Positions 22,401-33,576 are shown, numbered from the stretch's first letter. The stretch: 64,000 nucleotides of DNA from Melastoma dodecandrum (GCA_029817715.1 JARUPY010000602.1:699501-763500); one strand, 5' to 3'. Program-made: numbers and translations. The notes: generated by a model not told the origin, from the sequence alone.

Positions 22401-23630
22401 CCATGCCGACAAATGACATTTGTGGACACCAACAACTGAGAACTCTTCGTCGTTGTTGGATTCCTGATCCAGGTTCTGCGAAATATGCGGGGAAAGAGCT
22501 AAAAAATGTTTCTGTGGTCGGGGACAGCAGATTCATGGAGGAATGGCATGATGAACGAGGCATCGCCAACGCTAATATGAGCTTGTCCGAGAGAGGCGCC
22601 GGATGCTAGATAAACCAATCTTCAACATCGGGGAAAGCTTGCAGATTCTTTAGTGTACCCTCAGATTATATTGAAAAAATGCTAGTGTAAAGGAAAATGC
22701 CACGACGTAGTCCAGTCTTTCAAACTATTGGATCCTTTGCTAGGCCCTGAAGGAGGGAATATCCCCTCAAGAGAAAGTTCAGAAGAATCGGGCGGGTAGA
22801 CCACGCTTGAGTCCTTCCATGCTTTGCATTCAATTCATAAGATTTCTGCAATTTATTGGATTTGATCTTGTCCTGAAAGAGATCTCGGTTTGTTGACGGA
22901 CTTGTCTCCTCTTCTGCTCATGGACATTCACTGCAGAGACCAATGTACTAGAAAAGAGCCACCCACCATGCAAGAGAGACTAGATTAGCAATCCACAACA
23001 TGAACTTGACTTAAACACATTCCTTTGCTTCCCCACCATGAGAATTTGCCAGTTTACATTGAAAAGAATTCGGGAAATGGACAAAAGACTGTTAAGAATG
23101 ATCACAGGACTTCCCTTGGCTGTGTATTGCCGGGATAGTTGTTCTGATTCGTTTCCATCCGCTCCATCAGTTTTGTTCGGATCTTGAAGGAGTGGGCTGT
23201 CAGTTCTACCATACTTTGTCCTGTAAGATGATGAAATTTCACACCAGAAAGGCAGGCATAACTCGCGATTTGGGGATCTACAATGTTTCTGCAGGTTCTA
23301 TGTTCAATTGCGTACTTCCAAGCAGTATTCAGGTTTCTGCATTAACAAATCGGCCTGATAATCCAGAAATCTGTGGTAAGTCAGCCATATTCTGAAATGT
23401 CAGTGTTCATTAACTTAAGATATCTTTTGCCGATTCTCAGTCAGAGATCTGATCTTATTTTCACTGTTATATAGCATTATCTCTCACAGTTTTGCAATAT
23501 GTCTTGAGCAGGTGATGACTCCGACTCAACCATATCGACATTGACCGCGGACAGCGAATTGGACGAAGTAGACCATCACCTGTTGACTGGCCCCAGCTTA
23601 AACGTGGTCTATGTGAAAGAAAACTGGTGA
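10459..23630 (+). CDS. DeSI-like (PPPDE) cysteine isopeptidase, split by an intronic retroelement
   Basis: Exons 10459-10609, 11079-11366, 23295-23375 and 23512-23630 join into 212 residues. The product is a PPPDE-superfamily protein like Arabidopsis DeSI-like proteins, papain-fold thiol peptidases predicted to remove ubiquitin or SUMO. The catalytic pair is present: His46 in GLGIFHSGIE and Cys120 in LISKNCNHF; other family blocks are LHLNVYDLTP, EYGFGAHE, CPGFIFRRSVPLGTT and GKPIPGWVNRLARLG. The first Met (MRLFRQSLSSSS) matches the family start. Length is normal. All four exons and their splice sites are intact, but intron 2 is about 11.9 kb because an LTR element (12051-23282) sits within it, leaving 12 bp between the element and exon 3. 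Whether the full transcript is still made cannot be told from sequence. Confidence 0.9.
12046..12050. repeat. Target-site duplication, left copy (ATGTT)
   Basis: ATGTT directly precedes the TG end of the left LTR and is repeated directly after the CA end of the right LTR. This proves that the two LTRs bound a single insertion. Confidence 0.95.
12051..15118 (-). repeat. Left LTR (3' LTR in element sense)
   Basis: 3068 bp, beginning TGTACGCGCG and ending GTTCTACA on the plus strand. It is GC-rich in its left 1.8 kb and AT-rich on the right. Its open frames (for example 12812-13384 minus and 14173-14445 plus) recur in the other LTR but match no known protein. Confidence 0.95.
15120..15132 (-). 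promoter_or_regulatory. Polypurine tract of the LTR element
   Basis: Minus-strand AAGGAGGGGCAAA abuts the left LTR; plus-strand DNA synthesis would be primed here. It supports minus orientation. Confidence 0.75.
16395..18310. repeat. Degenerate internal repeats of the LTR element
   Basis: At least five diverged copies of a unit of roughly 100 bp or more share blocks such as CCACCCTCGCC, TGTTCATGTACCT and AGCTCATGTAACTTG. Spacing is irregular. Variable tandem arrays inside the untranslated interior are a known feature of Tat/Ogre-type elements. Confidence 0.65.
20192..20208 (-). promoter_or_regulatory. tRNA-Arg primer-binding site of the LTR element
   Basis: The plus strand reads CCCCAGCGGAGTCGCCA, the 3' end of a plant tRNA-Arg acceptor arm plus CCA, so the minus strand is its complement. 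It lies 7 bp inside the right LTR, the expected primer-binding position for a minus-strand element. Confidence 0.82.
20216..23282 (-). repeat. Right LTR (5' LTR in element sense)
   Basis: 3067 bp, a near-identical direct copy of 12051-15118 at an offset of 8164-8165 bp. It ends GATCTACA and is followed by ATGTT. One G is missing from the run at about 21060 relative to the left copy, which shortens the 190-codon minus-strand frame there to 169 codons. Confidence 0.95.
23283..23287. repeat. Target-site duplication, right copy (ATGTT)
   Basis: Right copy of the ATGTT duplication. Only 7 bp (TCTGCAG) separate it from DeSI-like exon 3. Confidence 0.95.
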
Positions 23631-24377
23631 AATCTTCGATAGTTAATCGTCGTGCTCTTCTGCTGTCTGCTATTATTCCACCAGTCACTGTTGTGAAGGA
23701 AGATTGCTTCCTCTGTAGTGCTGCCCTCGAATTGTGATTGCTCTGGAAGGAAACCGTAGACTGCTGATTGCGTCAATTACGTTTCTGTCGCCGAAACTGG
23801 CCCTCATGTTCTCTGTCTGCAGTAACTCTGTAAGTAGAAACATTGCATGGTGGAGGGCTCTTATTTCCCTATAGTCCAGTCCATTGCTGTACGTACCAAA
23901 ACTTGGCAAGCAAAGAGAAATATGGTTTTTATATAATCATCCATCCACTGAATTAGGACAGTAAAGCCATGTGCTTCAACATTTGGGTGGCCATTGATTC
24001 ATTGACCTTTGCCTTGGGTTTTAGCCCCTCTTTTTAATTGGTTAAAAGAATTCACCGGCTTCTCACGTCTCCCTATGGGAATGGCAAGGCCTGGAAGGTC
24101 TTAAACTTGGACATGGTCCTTTTCCTCAAGTAAAGCCAATTTTATTAGACTTGACTTCTATTGTGATCTTTTTTTTTTAAATGTAGTTCTACCATAATTG
24201 ACTTCAATGTCCACCTTTCTTGATGATATAAAGCTTCCCCGTTTCTTCCCTCACATCCCCTTCCTCTTTTTACCTGCATTTCTTGTCTCAGTACCACCAA
24301 ATCCTCTAAACGTCCAGTCCCGGTTTCAAACGAGTCGAATACAAGAGCACATCCATAAGCGATCTTGAGGACGAAGG
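23631..24377. other. DeSI-like 3' UTR and promoter of the GUB_WAK gene
   Basis: No coding match. A TATA-like GATATAAAG lies at about 24224-24232, some 150 bp before the next start codon. Confidence 0.4.
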
Positions 24378-25521
24378 ATGGCGGCAGCTCATGTTTTCTT
24401 CGTCGCGATAGTCTGCTCATCTGCAGTCTACATCTCTAATGCAACCAGGTGCGGCCATGGGGGTCCAGAAGTCCAGTCACCTTTCCATTTGATAAACAAA
24501 CAGCCTTGTCATGATGCCCTCGGCTCCGGTTATGCAATGAAGTGTGCTGAGGGAAATTCCACCACCGTGATCAGCTTCCCGTCCTACGGATATCTTATGG
24601 TGAAGTCAATCGACTATGAAACAAAAAGGATTGACCTGATCGACCCTAAGAGTTGCATCCACGAAGTCTTCCTTGGCCTCGACCTTGCAAACACGCCATT
24701 CCAACACTTCTATCTTCTCAAGAACTACACCTACCTCAACTGCTCCTCCTCGCCGTCGTCGCCTGTTGATCAGGTCCTACAATCCTATGACGAAATCCCG
24801 TGTATGAGCGGGGCAGACCACAAGGTGTACACGGTGGATGTTTCAATGGAGGTGCCATCCAATTGCAGGGCAATCAAGACAGTCGCGATCCCTTTTGGTT
24901 ATAGCCCTTACATATCAGACAACACCTTTGGGCTTGCATTGACTTGGGATTCCCCTCCCTGTGATGGATGCAACAAACAAATTGCAGATCATCATCGTCA
25001 TCATCAAGGTAAGAAATTTGTCATATGCCACTTGCTTGTCTCAGGGATATTAAGATTTGACTTTAGTATTGTATGTCAGGTGGGCAAAAGAATAGGCATG
25101 TAGGAATCGTTCATAAATCAAAAGGGGGGGGGGGGGGGCTTTCGAATAAAATAAAGTTGAAAATCTAGACTGGCCATTGATTGGAATTAGAATCAGAAGG
25201 CATTGCATCTGCAGAATGTTGATGATGTTGACTATAAATAAAAAAAAAAATGCCCCCAAATCAATCAACACCCCTTAATTTGAGGCATGTTCTGCTGAGG
25301 CAATTCCAATTACCATAAATAAAGCAACAAGGGACGAATGATCTAACATTATTATATGTTGTTGTTCTTCCCCTTTCAATAATGCAGTTCTGGGGTGGAG
25401 CATTGTCCTTCTGTGTGTATGCTTAGCCACGGCAGGCCTAGCTGCTGTGAAAATGTATGCATCATATGTTAAGAAACAGGGAGATAACAACGCCAAGGAG
25501 AATGAAAAATTGCTGAACTGA
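24378..25521 (+). CDS. GUB_WAK ectodomain membrane protein (ATL20/21- or LRK10L-like, no RING or kinase)
   Basis: Two exons, 24378-25008 and 25388-25521, joined in phase, give 254 residues. Residues 1 to about 22 form a signal peptide. The ectodomain has the cysteine pattern of the galacturonan-binding GUB_WAK_bind region (RCGHGG-EVQSPFHL, GYAMKC, VKSIDYETKRIDLIDPKSC), then a WAK-associated-like part (SNCRAIKTVAIPFGY, LTWDSPPCDGCNKQ). Exon 2 encodes one transmembrane helix (GWSIVLLCVCLATAGLAAV) and a short Lys/Glu-rich tail ending KLLN. Family members usually continue into a RING-H2 (ATL20-22) or kinase (LRK10L) domain; none follows here. It may be a receptor-like co-protein at the plasma membrane or cell wall, or a truncated relative. 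The ligand is unknown. Confidence 0.8.
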
Positions 25522-27006
25522 AACACAGTGAAGGTAATGCTGCAATCCCAGGAAGCAAGAGGCAGTCATATGCATCAACATCATCTCATATAAGAAGTCG
25601 AGCATCAATCTGTAGTAATATTCTTTATTTTGCCCCCTCTCCCATGAAGATTTTTTGTTTTAGCACAAGGTAGTTTTCAGCTCACAACTCCTACTTTTTT
25701 CTTTCAATACAATGTAAAACAACTGGCTTCCACTCTTTTAAGAATTCTGTTTAACATTTACTCCACACAAACACATGCAATCACATTGTTGTATTGTCCA
25801 GGATCGGCCATTCATTAATCTACTCCAAAATCCATGAATACGAAGGTATTGCAGCAGCGGGCGGCCGACTCTGCTGCCTTCCTTTGTCGCCCAGATACAT
25901 CAAACAAAAAACAATTCACCCAAATAGCGCCAGAATAACAAATGTTAATCATCTAGCTGAGCCACGAAGGAGTAAACCAAACAAATTAATAAGTAAATAA
26001 AATCCATTGACTAACTCTAACACGGAATTCAGAGTCGGAAGAATGAATCCAAACTCAGCTTGACTGAGCAGCATCCCCTTCACTAGCCGAATCCCCGTTG
26101 CTGCGGGCGTTCCCTAGAAGAGTTATCGGGTTTCTCCAAGTTCCGGCACAGACGGCGACCGGGGAAGCAGAGAACTCCATCCCCAGCTACTGGCAGAGGT
26201 CCAAGTGTCTCTTCTTGGCTCGCATCCACGGCCATCCGCGCCGGACGGGATCAGAATTTGGGGTTTGGATAATAGAATTCAGGAGTTCTTCTGTACGGAC
26301 ACTGCAAGTCGCTTTCAATTTTTTCCCCATAAGGGAGGGACATCGAAATCGAATCCACGTTCGAAAGAAAGAGGCCGAAGCCCACCAATGTACAAGGCCT
26401 GTAAGCCCATACTCCTCCAACGAGGCCCACTATTCCAGTAACCCAAAAATAATGCTTATGGGCCTTTGTGGCCCAATCATTACACCCGTGAGTTTTGGGC
26501 CGTAGCCCAAGTAAAAGCCGGAGCCCATATCCAATTAGAGGCCCGCACATAAGAAATTGTCCTGACCTTACTATTTCCGGAACCCTAAAAGCCTAAGTTG
26601 TTATTGCAAGACCACAACAACTTAGGCTCGGGTCAGCACAAGTTAATAAGGACAACCTTAGACAGAAAACTTGGTTGAATTCTTTTGCATTCCCACCACT
26701 AGTTTGTCTTTGGGAAAAACAGCAAGAGGTTCATCAAAATCGCCCAAGCAAGAAGAGAGTCAAACTCATGATAAAACAAGACTCTGGTACGTCATAAACA
26801 TTTGACTACAACACATCAACCAGCCTAACATCTAAAGTTAAAACCAGAGCCTTCTATGTACGGTTTCACATCCGACTTCTTCTTGTTTCTTTTAATGAAC
26901 CACTAATCAACCTACCAAACAGATCTTCATAATATATAGACTAAAACTAGTTTAGCAGTTAGGTCCAAATGTCCCAGATTGGGCGGCCTAAGGGACGGCG
27001 CTGAGG
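25522..27006. other. Intergenic with a GGCCCA-rich stretch
   Basis: No recognised gene. Between about 26390 and 26545 there are several GGCCCA/TGGGCC motifs, and AACCCTAA occurs near 26582; both are typical of promoters of growth-related genes. A minus-strand transcript starting near 26370 is possible, but the frames there (such as 50 codons read leftwards from about 26245) match nothing I know. Confidence 0.4.
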
Positions 27007-28404
27007 TTAACGTTGATTGGACGACAAAGGAAGCCCGACACGCTCGCACGAGGGGCACATGGTGAGGGTGGTTGGCGGAGTCATCTGCATGTAGAACTGA
27101 GGGGAGAGCTTCAGTGCCCTCAGCTCCTGGACTTCCTTCTGCAATCTCCTGTTCTCGTTCGTGAGTTTCTCACAGCACCTCCGGAGGAACTCACAGTCGA
27201 CCTCTGTCTGCTTCAGCTTTGTCCTAAAACGAAACATCCGCATCTCAGGGTCCAGAAATTACACTATAAGGATTCCAGAACTAAGTCTCCAACCAACATG
27301 AATTGTTCCAGATCCAGAGGAAGCTGTAAAAGGAGCAGAGGATGTTTCACTAACCTCGCCCTCCTGTTCTGAAACCACACCTCCACTTGTCTCGTTTGGA
27401 GACCCAGCTGCTTGGCCAAAGCAACCTTCTGCTTCTGCGCCATATAAACAGGCAGGCACACCCGAAGTCAATACAAGATCCATAGAAATTTAGCCCAGAA
27501 CAGAACACCGGGGTAAATTACACTTTCGCTTACAGGGTTAAGAGTGCAATGCTTTCTAAAAGTCTCCTCCAAGATGGCGGCTTGATCCTTTGACAACCTA
27601 AGCTTCTTCCTTGACCCATCGCCCCCACCATCATCCTCATCACTTATGCCCTGCGAACAATCCCTCTCGATCTCATGTTCCTCGCCATTCATCATCGCAT
27701 CCCTCTCCCCGCGCTTATTCCCGCTGATGCTCGACACGGTGCTGTTGGGCGACGAGATGCCTGGCTCATCCTCCCCGTCTTCATCCGTGCAAGGGCTTCT
27801 GTTCACATCGATCCCCTTAAGCGACGGATAAGGTTCGCCACGAGCCGACTCGGAGTTCCTCTCTGCAGGGTCAAAGGAAGGATCCACTGTCAGGCAACAT
27901 CCACAGGTTCGATTTGTACGAGGAGAAGAAAAATCAAAACATCGTTCTAAGAACCAGCACTAAGGGAAGCCAACACCTCGAAACCACTTAACGCGCGGAC
28001 AAAAAAATCTCAAATCCTCGTCATTACCACGTCCCGAGACCTCAGGCCACAGACAGAGAAGCAAGAGGATGCGACCGATAGCAACATCAGCTAGATCCGG
28101 AAACACATGCAATCTGCAGGAGAAACGGAGTATCCATACCTAAAGGAGGGAAGCCCTCGTTTTGGCGGGACCCGCGGTGGGTGAACAGCCCAAGAGAAGC
28201 AGCAGAGCCGCTGGGTGGACCAAACGGACGGCCGAGGTGGTGTGCAGGCAACCCCTGCTGCTGCAAACGGCCGTTGTCGTGGTGGTTGGGATGACGACGA
28301 CGATCGCCGTCACAAAGACCAACTCGACCGTCACGGCCGCTGACGAGAGCTGGGAAGCACAGGCTCAGGCTCAAACCCAAATCATCCTCCTCCATCCGCA
28401 TCAT
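27007..28404 (-). CDS. HD-ZIP class II homeodomain-leucine zipper transcription factor (HAT1/HAT4-like)
   Basis: Four minus-strand exons: 28140-28404, 27534-27862, 27355-27434 and 27007-27223, 296 residues. A nuclear transcription factor of the type that mediates shade-avoidance and auxin responses. The N-terminus has an EAR-type repression motif (DLGLSLSL). The middle has the class-II block GIDVNRSP and [12 protein letters not shown]. The homeodomain (about residues 172-228) runs from [18 protein letters not shown] to [14 protein letters not shown] and is followed by the zipper ([18 protein letters not shown]). The redox-sensitive CPSCE motif follows near the end. The C-terminus ([12 protein letters not shown]) is shorter than in HAT4, which continues about 30 residues. 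Intron positions are typical. Two in-frame acceptors, 27 bases apart, are possible for exon 2. Confidence 0.93.
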
Positions 28405-28551
28405 CCCCAGAGAAAGGAAAAAGACAGACCTCTATCTCACGGAAGGGAGGGACACCAAGAACAGCAAAAACCAGAAAGATTTGAACTTGATGGGAATTTT
28501 CTACGTCTTGGGGTAAATAATGGTTTCGAGGGAAGGGAAAGGGGAGGACGA

Positions 28552-28558
28552 TTATATA
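28552..28558 (-). promoter_or_regulatory. TATA box of the HD-ZIP II gene
   Basis: Minus-strand TATATAA about 150 bp upstream of the start codon, inside a purine/pyrimidine-rich promoter-like region. Confidence 0.6.
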
Positions 28559-28559
28559 G

Positions 28560-31500
28560 GTGGAAGAGGAGGAGGACACGGGGGTTGTCCGAAGAGCAAT
28601 GATGAGTTTAGGACAGAGGAAAGAAGAGAGTGGGAGAGGAGAGGAGAGGAAAGGAGGGTCGTGCGTGAGTAGTGTTTTTTTGGCAAAAAGTCATGCCTGA
28701 CTCTGTTCTGCACTGTTCCCTTTTCCCTTTCCTTTCCCTTTTTCAATTTATCATCCTAAGAGCCGAATCGAGGAAGAAGAAGAAAACAAAGGAACGAGCA
28801 AAGAAAGGAGTTAAGCCTCTTTTTGACGTTTTGCTTTTTCCCGGTTTGGCTGGGTTGAATAGGGTCCGAGTTTGACCACTGTTAGTAGTTTGGAAAAAGA
28901 GGCAAAGTTAAAACAGGGTTCGGTAAAATAGATTTATTCCGAGATGGTATATGTCAAGCAGAAGTTTTCTACGTTTGTGATATTGACTTATAAAAATGTA
29001 AGTTCGGTCATCAACAAAATTTAATATGAATAAAGTAAAATACAAAGTATAACCCAGTTGGTTATAAACGTAGTTGATTGCTATTTTGATTCGATTGTGT
29101 TTTATTAGAATGATGAACGGTATTAAAAAGTGGCTCAAATAAAAAAAAAAAAAAAAGAATGAGGGGCTTTGAAATTTCAATCCAAATCTATTTGGAATTT
29201 CCCAAAGTCCAGGCTTTGGTCAGTCGTGTCCCCTTGCCATGCAACATTGTTTCTAACCCCGACACACGACATTGAATTGACTTTGGTTGTAAGAAAAAGG
29301 GGAAAAAAAAATAGGCAGAAGAAGCCAACACCACCCAGCATTTTTTTTAGGTGGGAAACAAAATAAAAATAATGTATTTGAAATTGGAAAAGGGGATATC
29401 CCAATTGCAATAATTACTGCCGCATGGTTTTCTTTTTTCATGTATATTTTTTTTAAAATTCCCAAGAAGAGGGGGTTGCTTTTTTTTGCTTTTTGGGGTG
29501 GGTTGAGATATCATTGAAGACTGATGGGATTTCTTTCTCAATAGAAAGAAGTAATAATGAGGTGTCTATCGATGATGATGAAGGAGGAGACAAGAGGACA
29601 ACCATCTCGCCGATGTTTTGTCCGTAAATTAGATGGCAAACGGACGGCTGAGATCAGCTTTATCTTCCCCACAACCTTTGCTTCCATTTATTTTGGATAG
29701 GACCACAGCCAATGTGAGTGACTAAACAAAATAAATCCTCCTCTGTCCCCCTCCCAGCTATGTTTATACAGTCGGATGAAAAAGGAACGACACGAAGAAC
29801 ACACAAGATAAGCCTTGAATATCAGTGAAAACCACCCTTCCTCCTCCCCCTTCGAGCTCGCACCCAACATGTGTGAATGCGTTCGTTTGTCCGAGTTATA
29901 TTATTTTAATTTGAGACGATAGATTTTACTAAGAAGGAAAAGAATATTCAACGCTGATATCAACAGGAGGTAATAATATCTAAATAATATTATTATTAGG
30001 GAGTGGGTGGGTGGGATTTTCTATACTTTTTATTATTATTATTATTATTTACGAGATCGTAGCGTGAAATGATTAGCCGGTGGTTAATAGAAAGAATTAG
30101 ATTGGGGGGGGTAGAGGCCGCCCTCGTGTCTCTCGCTGGTTGTCTCCCACACGCACGCATTTTAAAAAAAAATTAAAAAAAAAACGGGCTAACAGATAAC
30201 GAACTCTGATCAGCCATGATCTCCACTTAAGCCAAGGGAGGAGGAGGACAAAGTATTGATCTAAAAGTAGAATGGAGATGAGATCCCCACCCCCAAAAGG
30301 TTAGGTTTAAATTGGAATAGAATAAAGAAAAAGGAGGACACGACAAGAAATGGTAATGGGGCCACCATGCATGCATGATTATGGGGAGGGGGTGCAAAGG
30401 GTTGCCCCCCCACCACCCCTCTTCTCATTCATTCATTGCCCCCCCACCTCCTCCTCCTCCTCAAGTACCCACGTGTGACCAGGTGTCTTCATTATCATAT
30501 ACTTACAATTATTTTGATAAGCAAACACGAGGTACGGACATCTAAGAGAAAGCGTTAATGTAACCGCTGTGCCTTTGTGTGATCACATGGGCACATCGAT
30601 GCCAGTTGCCCCAGTTGATTAGGTTGTTTGATATTCCCGATGGAGTTAGAGAGAGTGGTGGCTTGGGCATGTCACGTGAACCATCCCCTCCCCCCCTTTT
30701 ATTAAAAATAAAAACGCAAAATATTTATTTATAGCCTCAACTTTGAACCAATCTATTTTGTCATTAGTTTAGTTTGTTATATAATTTTGTCACCAACTTT
30801 TGTTTTTATTTTCATTTTGGCCAATCACGAATTTCTTCTAGCGAAAGCCAAACAAGACTTTAATAGACAATTTTCATTTATCGACTAAAAAGAAAAAAAA
30901 AATTAAAAATAGAAAATAATATTGAAACCTTTTATTTGTTTTTTTATTATAAAATTTTGATGAACAAATCAAGTGAATTGGAAGTCGAAGTTAACGATAG
31001 TTGCTGATGTTGTCAAAAAATATGAAAAATCGATTAATGTCGGATGATGTTCTATTAGGGGGCGACTATTACGGATAAAGTGGATTATGAGACGAATGAA
31101 TGAGATGTCGAAACTCCACTATTATAGGACACATGTTAGACTATATTAAGACCCTGTTTGGCTTTCGCTAAAAGAAATTCATGATTGGCCAAAATCAAAA
31201 TAAAAACAAAAGTTAATGATAAAATTATATAACAAACTAAGTTAATGACAAAATAGAAAGTTCGTTCAGGTCATAATAGTATATTTTGCATAATAAAAAA
31301 GAAGGAAGGAAGAAGAAAGAAATCTAACCCCGAAGACACGCGCGACAACAGCCTCCAAAATCCAGAAATGTTTCGACAGGGGGTCAAAAGTATCTCAAAC
31401 CCCCTCGCCCACTGTCTGTCCGAGAATGAATGTCTTCTTTTAAAAAAAAAAACAAATTGGAGAATTAAACATCGGTCGTTGTCGTCGGCCCCACTAATTA

Positions 31501-33576
31501 AACAGCTGCAGATGTTATCCTTTATCGGGTCAGCCACCCTCCCCTCCCCCATGAAAGACGATGAAGAAGAAGATGGCCATCGATGAGGGCTGCCGAAAGT
31601 ATCCGACTGGTAAATGTCGCGATATTTAATTAAGCTAGCAAGTAAAAAAGAGCACGTGTCGGTAAACCTTTTCGGCTGTAAAGTCTCGTCTGTCCTTCTG
31701 CCGCGGAGCAATTATGTTTCCCCGAGGGAGCCCACTGTGATGATGATAATATACTTCCTCCACCAAAATTAATATGAAATATTAATAATATCAGGAACAT
31801 AAAATCTTATTAACGAATCCTGATTGTGATCTTGCTTCTCCAAGTTTGTTGTGGGAAAAATTTCACTGCCATGACTCTAGAGATCAGGCTTGAGTTTCCG
31901 ATGGGCCGACGACAAGCACAAGCTTTCTCCCCCACATCACTCGGCCCCTTGGTTGGCTTGTGCTTTGAGCAAAACAACATGAAGACGGTTTTCCTCGGGA
32001 AACTTAGAAAAATGTACATTCCATTCCATGTCTGCCACCAACAGATAATAGACCATCTGATCCAATGCATAGATAAGAAGCTACATCTTACCTAATCTGG
32101 ACATCCAGCACCAACTTTACAATATTTTAGCAGTTGGAACTGCCTCTAAATATTCCAAAGAAAGAAACAAAAAAGGAAGAAGAAGGATGAAGGGATGCCC
32201 TTCAAGCATCGCCCGCTACTCCTAAGAAGCAAACGGCGCGTCGCATCATGAATCTACATGGCACGGCCCTACAACCAATGCCGACACGATCCAGACAAAA
32301 AAAATATATATAACATTAAGTCTACCACATGTGCAAAGAAGGAATTTAATTTACATTTCTATATTACTTCTGTCACGACTTGCGAAAGAGCTAATCAACA
32401 AAAATGTCCCCATTAACCCATTCTGATTCAAACGATCCTTTGGGAAACCGGTTCCGAACCTTTATCAGTGCACTTTGTGTGGCTCATCATCTCCGAAACC
32501 TCCATGCAGAAGAGTACCTCTTCTCCTCATCTCTGCAAATCAAGTCACCAAGTAAAGTTCATGTTCAAGGATGTTTGATCCAAAGGGGAATCAAAAGTGC
32601 ATGGGATGGAATCTAACAAACTTGAGCAGTACTGTGTTTTAGTGTACATCAAAGAGGATCTCAGTATCATGTCCCCGGATAATGAAATAGAAGGATCATG
32701 CATCCATACTAACAAAAATTGTTAAGAAGGCTATACATTGTGAATCCTTGAACTCCCACTCAATCTTTCTTATGATAGCTAAACTTCTCCATAGGTTGCC
32801 AAGGGTTATGGAACAGCTAATGGTAGTGATAGGTGTTCACTCAAATAGATGAGCTAGAAACTTCTATTCAAAGAAAGGTCATTTTCACTGCTACATATTG
32901 CAGCCCGGAAAATAATCAGAATTCTTCGTTTAGGAAAATGGAGCTTCCTCTAACTAAGATATGAAAGAACAATCTCACAATTACACATGCCTCTGACATC
33001 TAATACAACCTCATGATCCACATCAACAGCTCCTGACACATATCAGGATGTTTTCGCGAATTTGGAAACAAAAAGGGAAAGAAACCAAAAAGAACAATGT
33101 CTAAAGCTTCTTTTCAGTAAAGGATAAAGTGCATAAAAGGAGCATTGGACAGAGGCTAAGGTTTCCCCCTCCTGTAAGACTTGCCCCGGAGACTATACAG
33201 GAAGATACAGTTTAAACCATTACATCATGGAAAATCATCTGATCAGCTTCCACTGCAGAGGGAATAGCATATCCAACGAAATAGGAATCATCGGAAGGAG
33301 ATAATTGCACAATCCAACAACTGGATTTTAGGCAGAAACGTACATCCGTTATTGGGCAGACCCAAAAATAGAATCACACCTTTCGAAACATGGGAAGGAA
33401 ACCACATAATAGCTCCGACAAACCATATGTTTAAGCGAAAGTATCTATGTTTAAGAGGAGCTATCCGTTATATCCCGTCCTTACGCGAAGCAACCAACCA
33501 AAAAACATCTTCACAGAAAAGCCAAAGGCAGACTGTATCCCAAATCAACCAACACACGCAGCAGGATTATTGATGA
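28560..33576. other. Long intergenic region
   Basis: AT-rich spacer with microsatellites (for example TTA units at about 30030-30050, several G, C and A runs). It contains the foldback element at 30716-31289. The region 31800-33580 shows no protein similarity; part of it next to 33577 may be 3' UTR of the DUF1639 gene. Confidence 0.45.
30716..31289. mobile_element. Foldback/MITE-like element with long inverted arms
   Basis: The left arm (about 30716-30855) and right arm (about 31153-31289) are inverted copies of each other. Matching blocks, left to right in the right arm, are GTTTGGCTTTCGCTA, GATTGGCCAAAAT, AATAAAAACAAAAGTT, AAAATTATATAACAAACTAA, AATGACAAAATAGA and ATATTTTGC. The roughly 300-bp centre is AT-rich and non-coding. 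Identity is high but broken by small differences. No clear target duplication is seen, though AATAAAA occurs at both flanks. The long arms suggest a Mutator-like MITE or foldback element. Confidence 0.82.

Larger units (their letters stand above)
12051..23282 (-). mobile_element. Large non-autonomous LTR retrotransposon (LARD-like, probably Ogre/Tat-related)
   Basis: An 11,232-bp element with two direct LTRs of about 3.07 kb (TG...CA ends), a 5-bp duplication ATGTT, and a 5.1-kb interior (15119-20215). Orientation is minus: next to the right LTR the minus strand carries TGGCGACTCCGCTGGGG (20192-20208), complementary to a tRNA-Arg 3' end with CCA, and next to the left LTR the minus strand has the purine tract AAGGAGGGGCAAA (15120-15132). 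The sense 5' LTR is thus 20216-23282. No gag, protease, reverse transcriptase, RNase H or integrase motif is visible on either strand, so mobilisation must have used proteins in trans. A tRNA-Arg primer and long LTRs suggest Ogre/Tat ancestry (inference). By eye the LTRs differ at about 21 positions plus one 1-base indel, under 1%, indicating a recent insertion. Confidence 0.93.

Noticed and set aside
12051..23282. Tandem segmental duplication of a 3-kb gene region
   Set aside because: TG/CA ends, the 5-bp target duplication, primer site and purine tract show that the copies are LTRs of one element.
31271..31711. 146-codon minus-strand frame next to the foldback element
   Set aside because: No motif, crosses the element border, low-complexity Ser and Phe runs; likely chance.
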